Positions 19,568-31,171 of a stretch of 64,000 nt of DNA are shown here, piece after piece (the stretch's first letter is position 1; each line of letters starts with the position of its first letter). The notes beneath the pieces were generated by a model, which did not search any database, was not told where the DNA came from, and was given only the letters and a program-made list of their open reading frames with translations. The position numbers were made by a program, and so were the translations under genes. This DNA is from Corella eumyota (Eukaryota; Chordata; Ascidiacea; Phlebobranchia; Corellidae): contig OY720103.1 of the NCBI GenBank assembly GCA_963082875.1, positions 9,796,001 through 9,860,000 of the forward strand. The letters are read 5' to 3'.

Positions 19568-22500
19568 TTATTTTGTAAGGAATGGCTTATCGTTGATGAA
19601 GTTATCGAACATGGCATATGCATAGGTGGGTGCCCACTGGGGTACCATATGACCAGCTCCCTAAAAATTAAATATTATATTATATTATATAGAGGCTTAA
19701 GTATATGTATAGTCAAAAGGATCAAGAATTTGTATCATCCCTGAAACAATGTTCTATGGTATTAATTTCGTAATTTAAAAAAGCAATATCGTGGTATAGG
19801 ACTGGCAGCGTGGTGTAGTAGTAAAAACATTTGCTACACGACATAGGGTTGTGGGTTCAATCCCCACTGCTATTATGCTGTAGCACCCTTAAGTAAGGTG
19901 CTGTAAACAGTATGATCTTCTGCTGAGCCAGCACTTAATTAGCAACATAATTATCGAGCAATTATAATCTATAATATTCAAAACTTTCACAGGCAACTCG
20001 AGACTGGGTCGGGGTATCAGATGTTTCTTCATGTTTAGGTCCCGCATTTGATCTTCCCACATCGAGGATAAAAACATATATAAAAAAAACATTGATTGGA
20101 CACTGACAGCAGGACATGGTGGAACATTAAGCTTCACTACATGAGGTTCGAGGTTTGATCCCTACTTTTTCATGCCAAAAAGCCTGTTATTAGGGCACTA
20201 TTAACCATACATAAAAACAACTGGCAATTTTATTATCGGGCAATTATATTCTATAATATCCCTTACTGCCAAAGTCAACTTGAGACTGGGTCGAAGTAGC
20301 TGATGTTACTGTATGTTTAGCTTGTGCATTCGACCTTCCCACATCGAGGATAAATAAATAGAAAACACCAAACATAAAAAAAATTAAATTTAAAAAATAA
20401 ATATTTACTTACCCTTATTGTAGTAAAAGTAACTTGTTTAAATTTCTTGCGAAAACCAGCAACTTGGCCGTCAACATACCAAGGTGCCCGACTTTTCTCC
20501 AAAGGCAGTTTGAGATCGTCTACAAACCATTCATCCCCAAGAAAGTTACAAGCCATGTCCGTATCACCATTGTAGAGAAGTATTCGAAAGTCGGGTGATT
20601 TTAAAAGCGTTTGGTAATGGGAGAGCATGCTTTGATACAACGTGGTGTATTGAACGACATCACTTTAAAAAAAGGTTTTGGTTATTTTTTTGTATTTGTT
20701 TATCCTCAATGTGAAAAGAATGATGTTACATGTAAAATATAAAATAACATTTGTTACCCCAACCTAGTCTTAAATTGACTTTAGCAGTTTGGGATACTAT
20801 TAAACATATATCCCAATAATTATTCTGCATATTGGTATTTGGCTTAGCAGAAGTGTGTTTATTTATAGCACCTTAATTTTTTTTTTTCATCTTTATCCTC
20901 GATGTGGAAAAATCAAAGGCTCGACATAAACATAGAGTAACAACAGTTACTCTGACCCAGTCTTAAGTTGCCTTGGGATATTAAATAAATCATAATTGCC
21001 TGATAATTATGCTGCTGATTAAGTGCTGGCTTAGCAGGAGTTCATTCCGTTTACAGTGCCTTACTCAAGGGCGCTACAGCATGGGAGCAGTGGGGATTGA
21101 ACCCACGACCTCATGGTGGTGTAGCAAGTGTTCTTACCACTACACCACGCTGCCGGTGTTTAAAGGCATTACTTAACAAAAGCAGTGGGAATCAAACCCT
21201 AGACCTCATGTAGTATAGCCAAGTCTCCCAACCCAGCACCAGTGCTTTTTAAAATTATTAAAATACGAAATCAAATTTAAATAAAATTGTTCAACTAAAA
21301 GCAATTACTATTAAATAGTAACTATAATATTAAAGTCGTAAAGAAATGATAATTTACCTGCAGACTGACCATGTACCAAGAGCAGAAGGACTAATATGTA
21401 AAGCTTGTTTTACATCTGGCCTATTCAACCAAGAAGTTTGTGCAGTGGAATTAATACAAGGAGGTACGACACCAAAACCATTCTTAGTTGGGACCTAAAA
21501 AAAATGTATTTATTTCAAAAATGCCATTATGCTGTAGCACCCTGAATTAGGATGTTATAATTTTTTAAACTGTCAAAGTCAACTCAAGACTGGGTTAGGG
21601 TAACACATGTTACTATATGTTTAGACTTCAAAGCCAGTCTGCTTACATTAAGGGTAAATAAACACCACATGAGGTTGTGGGTTCAATCCCCACTGCTCTC
21701 ATGCTGTAGCGCCGATGAGTAAGGCACTATAAACGGTATGAACTCCTGCTAAGTCAGCACTTAATCAGCAGCTTAATTATCGGGCAATTATAATCTATAA
21801 TATCCCAAACTCCTAAAAGGCAACTCGAGACTGGGTTGGGGTAACGGTTGCTACTCTATGTTTAAGTTGCACATTCGGCCTTCCCACATTGAGGATAAAA
21901 TTATATATACAAAAAAAACAATGTTAAAAAAATAAATAAAAATAATATAATATCAAATGGTTTAATAAAAATGAAATAACATTTAAATGCTTTTTATTTT
22001 TAATTAATTATTAAACTAGACATATTGGCACGATTACAAAATCATGTGACATTTTATTACTTCCAAAACCACATGATCATATTACAAGTCATAACATGAT
22101 TGCACAAAAATTTGATTTTTTTTACTACCACTCATTTGGGCCTTTAAATAAACCACACAATAACTGCAAACAAAGTGCAATAAATTAAAAAACGTCATTT
22201 TTATTTTTAGAATGTTTTTGTTATTGTAAACAAAAATTTATCTGCCTACTTAATTGAAAGTTTAAAAAATTATAACTTATTATTACAACAATATTATTAC
22301 AACAATATTTATTTATAATAATTACATACTGATTTTAAAATGGTATAGTTGTTAAAACACTAGAATTTACTACATGAAGTACTTGATCGATTCCCACTGC
22401 TGGTTGATTTTTGGCTTAGCAGAAGTTTGTACTAATTATAACACCTTTTTTGTATATATCTTTATCCTCGATGTGGGAAAGTCAAATGCACAACTTAAAC

Positions 22501-25500
22501 ATAGAGTAACATCAGTTACTCCGACCCAGTCTGGAGTTGCCTTCAGCAGTTTGGGATATTATGGATTATAATTGCCCGATAATTATGCTGCTGATTAAAT
22601 GCTGGGGTTCGTACCGTTTATAGCCCTTACTCAAGAGCGCTACAGCATAAGGTCAGTGGGGATTGAACCCACGACCCCAAGTGTGGTTACCACTACTCCA
22701 CCCCACCTTACTCGAAGGTGCTACAGCATGAAGGCATTGGAGATCAAACGCAGTACCACATGTAGTATGGTAGTAATATGGTTTTACAAACTATTGTAAT
22801 AATATGGTAACATGGTAATAAAATGTTCTTAAAAAATATGGTAATAATATGGTGTCAATATGGTGAAAATATGGTAATATAGCCATAATAGGGTCTTAAA
22901 AACTATTTTCCAAAAGCCTAACAACTTTAGTTTTTTTTAATTTTATTTATAATATATGTAACTACCTTTTGTTCCATGATAAGATATTTCATAAACTTGT
23001 CCATATTTGGAAATAAGTGAGCCATATCATGTTTGTATCTCTCAAACGTTCCTTTATCTCCACCATAACAGTCCATATATAAAGCATATTCGTTTAAACC
23101 AGAGTTGTACACATATTGAAATGCTTCTGCTACCTTTAAAAAAAATTTAAAAACAAATCAGTCAAATATATGATATTTATATTTTGTTTTTTAAAATATT
23201 TGGCATTACTACATAAGGCCCTGGGTTTGATCCTCACAGGTTTTTTTTTGTATATATCTTCCTCGATGTGGGAAAGTCGAATGCACGACTTAAACATAGA
23301 TTAACATCAGTTACTCCGTCTCGAGTTGCCTGTGGCAGTTTGGGATATTATAAATTATAATTGTCCGGTAATTACGCTGCTGATTAAGTGCTGGCTCAGC
23401 AGGAGTTCAAACCATTTATAGCGCCTTACTCAAGGGCGCTACAGCATGAGATCAGTGGGGATTGAATCCACAACCTCATGTGTGGTGTAGCAAGCGTTCT
23501 TACCACTACACCACGATGCCGGTTAAACTTTCATACTGTAACATTGTTAAGTAAGACGCTGTACACTGTATCAACCCCTGCTGAGCCAAAAAATTATCAG
23601 ATTAATTATCAGGCAATTATATTTAATAATATCCCAAACTGGCAAAGTCAACTCAAGACTGGGTCGGGGTAACAAATGTTACTCTATGTTTAAGTAGCGC
23701 ATTGAACCTTTCCACATCGAGGATAAATATATATACAAAAAAATACATATTTATGTTTAATTTATTTAAAATAAATAAAACTGCCATTTGTGGTGTGCGG
23801 GTAAATTATCGCTGACAAATATTAGTTAAAAGTTGTGACCATTTTAAACAATTTAAATTTTGATTATTGCCAGTATTGTATAAATTAAAGTTAAATAATC
23901 ACTTACAGGGTCAGGACAACCGTTGGCGGTGCTGGAAAAATTACAGGCCTGTCGACTTTCTAACCCATCACAGCATTTAGTTGTCAAACTTTTCCATAAA
24001 CTGAAAAAAAAAATATTGTAAAAAATTTTAAATTTAAGGCCACTTTTAAGATTTATTTATCCTCAATGAGGAAAAGTCAACTTCACAACCTTAACATAGA
24101 GTAACATTTGTTACCCCGACCCAGTCTTAAGTTGACTTTGCCAGTTTGGAATATAATTGACTAAAATTGCCCAAAATTGTTTTTTTTTGCTTAACAGAAG
24201 TTTATACCGCATATAGTGTGTTATTTAAGGACACTACAGTCTAAAAGCAGTGGGGATCAAACCTATGACCTTATGTAGACAACCCAAGTGTTCTAACCAC
24301 TACAGACTACTGTCTACTATACCACATTGCCCATAGTATAACATTATATTTTATTATATAACTTACACTTCACCGAATAGCCCATGATAATATGCAAAAT
24401 AAACAAGAGAGTTATCATTATAAGAAAAACTTGAAAGACCATTTCCAATTCCCATACCCTAAAAACAAAAAAAATTATTAACTTATATAATTCATTTATA
24501 GCGCCTTACTCAAGAAAGCTAAAGTATGGAAGCAGTGGGGATTGAACCCAGGACCTCATGTTGTAATTCATGTCTTTTATAAAATTTTTTTTGTTTATAT
24601 CTTATTCCTTGATGTGGAAAGGTTGAATGTGTAACCCAAACATAGAGTAACATTAGTTACCCCGACCCAGTCTTGAGTTGCCTATTGCAGTTTGGGATAT
24701 TATAGAATATAATTGCCCGATAATTATGCTGTTGATTAAGTGCTAGCTCAGCAGGAGTTCATACCGTTTATAGCACCTTACTTAAGAGTGCTAAAGCATA
24801 AGACCACTGGGGATTGAACCCAGGACCTGATGTAAAAAGTGTTCTAACCACTACACCACGCTGTCATTTTTTTAAAACCTAACAAACCTGAAAATTGATT
24901 TTAGCAGCTCCTTGCATAATTCTAACACTGAGCGTAGGAACATATATTCCTCCATAACTCTCACCAGTTACAAAAAACTTGTTAGAAGAATATTCTGGAA
25001 ATTTTTTAAAAAAATCAACGATGGCATTATAGTTGTGAAGAGAAACCTATAGAAAAAATTGGTCAATATCCATAATTGGGCAAATTATTTAACGTACACG
25101 CAAAATTGCAAAAATACTCAAATGTGATACTTTGTATATATATATTTTTTGTATATATCTTTATCCTCAATGTGGAAAGGTCAAATGCGGAACCTAAACA
25201 TAGAGTAACATCAGTTACCCGACCCAGTCTCGAGTTGCCTGTGGCAGTTGAGATATCACAGATTATAATTGCCCGGTAATTACACTGCTGGTTAAGTGCT
25301 GGCTCAGCAGGAGTTCATATAATTTATAGCGCCTTACTGAAAGGCGTTACAGCATGAGATTACAGGGGGTCGAACCCTGGACCTCATGTAGTGTAGGAAG
25401 TGTTCTGACCACTACACCTTGCTGCCTGTTCATAAATTGATTACTATGGGCACATTATATAAAATCTAAATATAACGGAGCTTAGTGGACAATATATTTA

Positions 25501-27771
25501 TATATATATATCTAATATAAAGGCTTACCTAATAATTAAAACTGCCGTTTGTGGTGCGCAGGTAATTTATCACCTGCATATATAGTTTTACGGTTCTACA
25601 ATTTAAAAAAAATTCTAAAGTACATTTAGTCCAAAATTTATACCTTGTCATCATCAGTCGTCATATCACCATTGTCATCGTAAGAATAACCGACACCTTC
25701 TGGAGATTCTAAGTATAACACATTTGCAATCTTGTTCCAACTGTATGGGTTAGCGAATAGTGTTTTTCCATCACTATTTACCTAACAAAAAATTAAAAAT
25801 TTTAAAGTTGTTTTTTCATGTATTTTTTTATCCTCGATGTGGAAAGGTCAACTTCACGGCCTAAACATAGGGTAACATTTGTTACTCCGACCCAATCTCA
25901 AGTTGACTTTGGCAGTTTGGGATTCTATTGACAATAATTGTCTAATAAAAAAACTGTTGTTTAAATATTGAATAGGCAAACGTTCATACTGTTTATATCA
26001 TGTTACTTAAGAATGCTACAGCTTAAAAGCAGTAAGAATCGCACCCAACACCTAATGTAGTAAGTATACAAATACAGAAGCAGGGACGAACAACGTCGAC
26101 AATGTCGACCCTAAAATTTTAGTAGAATATTAGCGCGCACTTTATTTAGCTTAATATTACAAGTTTACAAATCTTATTCTGCCGACTTACCAACAAACTA
26201 GTGCCAAATAAGGTAACCTTTTTTGTTGCCAAATAACAAAGCATTTGTTGTCGAATAACATAGAATTTTTAATAACCAAATAACTTAAAATAACACCGGT
26301 AGCATGCTGTAGTGGTAAGAACACTTGCTACACCACTTATGAGGTCGTGGGTTCAATCCCCACTGCTCTCACGCTGTAGCGCCCTTGAGTAAGGCGCTAT
26401 AAACGGTATGAACTCTTGCCGAGCCAGCACTTTATCAGCAGCATAATTATCGGGCAATTATAATCTATAATATCACAAACTTCCACAGGCAACTTGAGAC
26501 TAGGTCGGATAACCAGTGCTATAACAGTAAACTATGTGGTAGGGAAACAAATCGTAAAACTAGGGTAGACAACACACGAAAATTTGCGCGCTATAATGTC
26601 CACCCTGTTTTCGGAACCTAGATTGCCTCCATTTTTTTTTTAAATTTTTTAATTTTATACAACAATTTTTACATGTAATGGGCCATTTTCTGAAAGAAAT
26701 CCATCCAGTGAGCTACAGCCTGGCCCTCCATTCAGCCATAACACCACAGGATCATTTGCAGGATTGCTTTGAGATTCAACAAACCTAAAAAAAACAAAAA
26801 AAACATATATAAGTGTTTTTTTTTATTCTTATTGTAAGAAGATCGACTTAACTGCTTAAATATTAAAATTGCTTTAACTTAACCTTAATGATAATATATG
26901 GATATTGTTATAGTGAGGTTCTGAGTTTGATCCCCACTGCTTTCATGTTGTTGTGCAATTAAATAAGGCACTATAAATAGTATAAACACCTGCTGAGCCG
27001 AAATAATTAAGCAATTATAGTCAATAATATCCCAACCGTTACCCTGACCCAGTTCTAAGTTGCGTTTGGCAGTTTGGATATTATAAATAATAATTTCCGC
27101 TAATTAAGCTGCTGATTAAGTATTGGCCCAGCAGAAGTTAATACCGTTTAAAGCGCCTTAGCCAAGGGCACTACCTACATCATAAGAGCAGTGGAGATCA
27201 AACCCAAAACCTTAAGTAGTAAAACAAAGTGTTTTAACTACTACACTATGCTGGCGATCTAAAATGCTAAATTCTACTGGTATATAAAAACATTTGGAAA
27301 TTAGTTATTAAACCGGCAGCGTGGTTTAGTGGTAAGAACACTTGCTACACCACACATGAGGTCTTTGGTTTAATCCCCACTGATCCCATGCTGTAGTGCC
27401 CTTGAGTAGACGCTATAAACGGTATAACCTCCTGCTGAGCCAGCACTTAATTAGCAGTATAATTATTGAGCAATTATAATCTATATCCCAATCTGCCACA
27501 GGCAACTCAAAACTGGGTCGGAGTAACTGATGTTACTTTATATTTAAGTCGCGCATTCGACTTTCCCACATCGAGGATAAAGATATATACAAAAAAAAAA
27601 CATGATTAACTACCAGTAATGAAAATGCTTAGAAGACGTAGCATCAAGATAACCGGAATATTGTTTAAAACTTGTCATAGTTGACAAGCCCGGTAACCTC
27701 TTCACTTCATCTTCGGCAGGAGCTCCAAAAGTTAAAGTAATTACCAAACTTAAGATTAATAAACGTAACAT
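19568..27771 (-). CDS. CTSA: Lysosomal protective protein / cathepsin A-like serine carboxypeptidase (copy A, intact)
   Basis: Peptidase family S10 enzyme of the lysosome that removes C-terminal residues; in vertebrates it also protects beta-galactosidase and neuraminidase. Ten exons: 27614-27771, 26673-26784, 25644-25781, 24888-25046, 24367-24458, 23907-24000, 22966-23133, 21358-21494, 20413-20662, 19568-19660. The phases fit throughout and give 466 residues (human about 480). Visible: signal peptide [19 protein letters not shown], the oxyanion-region motif [13 protein letters not shown] (exon 2), nucleophile serine in GESYGG (exon 4), aspartate in [13 protein letters not shown] (exon 9), histidine in GAGHMVP (exon 10). 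All three catalytic residues are present. The last residues read NDKPFLTK then TAA. Introns hold at least ten SINEs. Confidence 0.96.
19803..20089 (+). repeat. tRNA-SINE, sense (copy B: 45846-46133)
   Basis: Between CTSA exons 9 and 10. An older sense copy follows at about 20100-20360. Confidence 0.82.
20877..21157 (-). repeat. tRNA-SINE, young, reverse (copy B: 46920-47203)
   Basis: Near-complete copy after an older reverse copy at about 20690-20876, in the intron between exons 8 and 9. Confidence 0.85.
21661..21920 (+). repeat. tRNA-SINE fused to an older SINE tail (copy B: 47706-47960)
   Basis: The young copy starts within the head (accacatgaggttgtggg) directly after the tail of an old copy (about 21525-21660), which suggests insertion at the old tail. 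Confidence 0.75.
22447..22692 (-). repeat. tRNA-SINE, reverse, internally shortened (copy B: 48797-49027)
   Basis: Between CTSA exons 7 and 8. Followed at 22768-22900 by an atggtaat-rich simple repeat. Confidence 0.75.
23241..23522 (-). repeat. tRNA-SINE, young, reverse (copy B: 49579-49866)
   Basis: Ends in ccacgatgccgg; an older sense copy abuts it at 23526-23745. Confidence 0.82.
24045..24335 (-). repeat. tRNA-SINE, old, reverse (copy B: 50397-50680)
   Basis: Worn copy between CTSA exons 5 and 6 with the old-type tttatcctcaatgaggaaaag tail region. Confidence 0.65.
24590..24868 (-). repeat. tRNA-SINE, reverse (copy B: 50937-51210)
   Basis: Ends 20 bases from CTSA exon 4. A second head fragment lies at 24498-24565. 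Confidence 0.78.
25147..25431 (-). repeat. tRNA-SINE, reverse (copy B: 51490-51772)
   Basis: Between CTSA exons 3 and 4, followed by a copy of the dispersed 'tttgtggtg' repeat (25440-25600). Confidence 0.8.
26299..26505 (+). repeat. tRNA-SINE, sense, 3' end deleted in copy A
   Basis: Stops abruptly at actaggtcgga. Copy B keeps the full SINE (52642-52930) plus about 120 bp of further sequence, so copy A has lost the interval. Confidence 0.82.
27313..27600 (+). repeat. tRNA-SINE, young, sense (copy B: 53847-54101)
   Basis: Full-length in copy A, directly beside CTSA exon 1. The copy B version has lost part of its tail region. Confidence 0.85.
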
Positions 27772-27974
27772 GATTCTAGAAAACAAACTGAATAAATCTT
27801 AAAAATATGTCATTAAATATATCATTAAAAATATATTATTTTATTAAAGTATATCATTAGGTTATTAAAATAATATTAGTATTAAAATACAATAATTCCT
27901 ATTAAAAATACAGATAATGAGAGCATTATGGTCTAATGGTTTTAAATCAACTGATCACTTTATGTTGTTTTGAA

Positions 27975-28257
27975 ATATATACATATATCCTTGATGTGGA
28001 AAGGTCGAATGCGCTACCTAAACATAGAGTAACATCAGTTACTCCGACCTAGTCTTAAATTGCCTTTAGCAGTTTGGAATATTGTATAGATTATAATTGC
28101 CTGATAATTATGCTGCTGATTAAGTGCCGGCTTTGCAAGAGTTAATACCGTTTATAGCGCCCTACTTATGGGCGCTATAGCATAAGAGCAGTGGGGATTG
28201 AACCCACAACCTCATGTGGTGTAGCAAGTGTTCTTACCACTACACCACACTGCCATC
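27975..28257 (-). repeat. tRNA-SINE, reverse, with a MITE in its 5' end (copy B: 54480-54759)
   Basis: About 200 bp upstream of the CTSA start codon. Its ctgccg(g) end is repeated on the far side of the MITE at 28259-28501. Confidence 0.85.
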
Positions 28258-28258
28258 C

Positions 28259-28501
28259 AGTCTGGAAAGTAGGGCGGCATGCACGCACAAGATTTTTTTC
28301 GTTGAAAAAAATGCACGCCTGAAATTGTTTTTTCTGCACGCCTGGCTTTAAAAGTAAATGGAAAATTAAGGTAAACACGCTAACATAAATCACGCGTGCA
28401 AGCATAGACCGAAAATTTTAATATGCATGTACGCACGGTCACGCCAATTTTTACGCTTGCACGCACAAGATCTCGTAGAAAACTGCCCTACTTTCCAGAC
28501 T
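28259..28501. mobile_element. MITE with 17-bp perfect terminal inverted repeats (copy A)
   Basis: 243 bp from agtctggaaagtagggc to gccctactttccagact. The interior has cacgc/gcgtg-rich runs. Flanks ctgccat and ctgccgat look like a duplicated target of about 8 bp taken from the end of the neighbouring SINE, which suggests the hAT superfamily. No coding capacity. Confidence 0.8.
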
Positions 28502-28949
28502 AGCTGCCGATGGCGAGATATTTATATTTACTTATATATATATACTCTAGCTCTATAAACCTTTACCCTAACTTAATATTTACCATACATCCAATAATGA
28601 ATTATTATTATTTTAAATTCCTGATAATAAATATATATTTTCTTGTTACTTTCATCTTACATTTTTAGAAAAAGGTAATTCTGAAATGATTTGAGTTGAG
28701 GTATATGGTTTAATAAAAAAAAACACCAACAACACTTCCTAATAGAAGAATAGGCCAAAATTCAGTTAACAAAATTTTGTACAAAAATAAAAAAAAAAGA
28801 GTTTCGATTTTACGATACTGGTTTTTAAATTTCTAGTAACGATTCAAATTTTTGCCATCACCAATCATTACATTCCGTTAAACAAGATACTAAACATTGT
28901 CAGACTGTCTGCAAAGAATTGCGGTGTTATTTAAATTTATGGCGAGCTT

Positions 28950-28958
28950 GTATTTTGC
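28950..28958. other. Empty target site of the Mutator-like transposon
   Basis: gtattttgc occurs once here, in continuous sequence gcgagcttgtattttgcaaa. Copy B has the 9 bp twice, flanking 55441-60984. Confidence 0.93.
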
Positions 28959-29084
28959 AAAAACTTTTTAATTTTTGCCTTTTTTTTATTTATTACACAA
29001 ACATCCCGAGATTGTTGGTACTTCCCGGTCGCTACAGCGAGTAAACCAAATACCCGAAACGGCATTTTACCAACAATGTGACAA

Positions 29085-30382
29085 TTTTTATTTTTTTGTA
29101 CATATCTTTATCCTCGATGTGAGAAAGTCGAATGGGCGACTTAAACATAGTGTAACATCAGTTACCCCGACCCAGTTTCAAGTTGCCTTTGGCAATTTGG
29201 GATATTATCGATTTTTTTTAAACAGGCTCAAACAAAATTTAGGATTACATTTCTAATAACAATTTAATTTTCTCTTCTATAGTTCTCTCTACTTTTTCAA
29301 TACAGAATGTGTAGCATATTCTGCTCAATATCAAAGGTATTTAAACTTAATAAACAATTTGTGTTTTAAAAACTGTATATTTTTATCCTCGATTTGGGAA
29401 GGTCGAATGTGCGAACTAAACATAGAGTAACATCAGTTACTTCGACCCAGTCTGGAGTTGCCTTTTCCTTGTAACAAAAAATTGATTTCGCCACCAAGAC
29501 TACAAAAAATATTCCACCAACGATTGCAAACCATCTAATAAAAAATCAGTTAAAAGTTAGGGTGATTTGTTTGAATTTTTAATAAACAATTGCAATTTTC
29601 GCCTTTTAAGCCGGAGGTGGTATGTAGGAAAGCGCTTAGCATCTCCATCAATTCTAATGCCAAGGCTTTCCTAGCCTCAAACCAGACTAGATGCCGGTTC
29701 ACACCGAACGACGAGAAAACCGTATGACCTGTTGGTGGCCTTGGACAATAAACTACAGCGTTGGCCACTGGGGTACCAAAAACAGAACATTATTAACCAG
29801 AATCAACTGATATTAATTCAACAAACAAAAGAAATACGTAAGAAACCCATTTTCACAGGCGCAATAATAACTTTCGTTCGGCGAACCGAAACAGTGCAAA
29901 CTCGCTGCCATCCCATGCGGTTTAAACACCGTACAAAAGACTTATTGATATGAAAAAACTCATAGAGACTGTATTTATGTATATTTAAATATATACAGGT
30001 TATAAAGGGGACAAACAAATTAACCCCTTTATTTAAGGACAAGTCTAACGCCCATAAGGCAGTTAGACGCTCTAAATTTATTCGTTATTATATTGAACAT
30101 GGTCCAATTGTATATTTTTCGCGTGCCCTTGTAAAACATTGTCGCTATTTGTTATGTAGAGCCAGTGGAAGCTGTGCTTAATTTCCTGTTCAGTCGTACT
30201 GTATTATTCTATAAATTTTATAGAATAAGGGTTAATAGTGTAACCCTTTTGATGTAAAAATGTGGATTGACAGTTATCCGTTTTTGTGTTTTTTCTGCGC
30301 AATTTTATTTTCTGACAGTTAGTATATTTTTTGGTTCCTAAAACACCTACCTATTTTTATTTTGCCAAGTTTTATATCTAAA
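29085..30382. other. Copy A-only segment
   Basis: About 1.3 kb missing from copy B, where ccaacaatt joins directly to agaattagtt. It holds SINE pieces (29095-29220, 29370-29465), a hydrophobic exon-like piece on the minus strand (29464-29534) and unrecognised GC-richer sequence (29590-30060). Its right end is the start of a repeated, LTR-like unit. Confidence 0.55.
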
Positions 30383-30720
30383 ATTAGTTAACAGTAGAAT
30401 ACCATAATAAAGGATGTAGTCGATATACGGAAAACGTTTTTTGTGTGTGTAATGTACTTGTAATTATGTTTATCGATAGGTATGTAACCTAGAAAGCAGA
30501 TTTTGTAGTGTGTACGTGTTATACCATTTTTTGTATATGTGTAATGTAACTTTCGGGATAATTATGTGATGAACGTGCTTAATTAATAAATAGATTTTGT
30601 CTGTAGATTCAGTTTGCTATTTTTGACCACTTTTAACGGGTCTTAAACCCTGTTTTAGACATTAGAGACTTATACTTTATACATCATTGCGTTTATATTC
30701 GGATAAGAGCACCCAAACGT
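30200..30720 (+). repeat. LTR-like repeat, copy 1 (fossil)
   Basis: Shares gtagtcgatatac, taactttcgggataattatg, agattcagtttgctattttt, gacattagagacttatac and ggataagagcaccc with 61137-61540 (same strand) and 63388-63952 (opposite strand). An aataaa signal is inside. It could be a solo LTR; no internal retroelement genes are visible, and the class is inferred only from size and the internal signal. Confidence 0.45.
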
Positions 30721-30863
30721 TACTCCAAACTCAGTCAAACGTTACTCCAACTCAGTCTCGAGTTGCCTTCGGCAGTTAAAATATTATTGATTATAATTGC
30801 CCGGTAATTAAGCTGCTGGTTTATTGACTTAACTGGAATTTATACCGTTTATAGCACCTTACA

Positions 30864-31158
30864 TTTTTTTTTGTATATATCTTTATCCTCGATGTGGGAA
30901 AGTCGAATGCGCGACTTAAACATAGAGTAACATTAGTTACTCCGACCCAGTCTCAAGTTGCCTGTTGCAGTTTGGGGTATTATATAGATTATAATTGGCC
31001 GATAATTATGCTGCTGATTAAGTGCTGGCTCAGCAGGAGCTCATACCGTTTATAGCGCCTTACTCAAGGGCGCTACAGCATGAGATGAGTGAGGATTTAA
31101 CCCATCACCTCATGTGTGGTGTAGTAGCAAGTGTTCTTACCACTACACCACGCTGCCG
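30864..31158 (-). repeat. tRNA-SINE, young, reverse
   Basis: Lies between copy A and the last visible GPCR exon. Preceded by an older, partly duplicated SINE piece (30718-30863). Confidence 0.85.
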
Positions 31159-31171
31159 ATATATTACTTAC

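Larger units (their letters stand above)
19155..30740. repeat. Segmental copy A
   Basis: Direct duplicate of 45122-61450, aligned from aataattatttaacaaaatc to ggataagagcaccc. Exons differ by roughly 1%, introns by a few per cent plus indels. Copy A lacks the transposon of copy B and keeps the intact carboxypeptidase gene. It has about 1.3 kb (29085-30375) that copy B lacks and misses about 200 bp that copy B has near 52855-53050. Confidence 0.92.

Noticed and set aside
22927-23112. Small separate gene in copy A
   Set aside because: It is CTSA exon 7; similar short frames at 20317-20640, 46361-46684 and 49264-49635 are other CTSA exons with intron read-through.
29464-29534. Hydrophobic minus-strand piece (WFAIVGGIFFVVLVAK) as the missing GPCR TM6
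   Set aside because: Lacks the Pro/Trp/Cys pattern of TM6, and it lies in a segment with SINE pieces.
29550-30042. Open frames of about 70 codons in the copy A-only segment
   Set aside because: No recognised domain, overlapping on both strands, inside repeat-rich DNA and absent from copy B.
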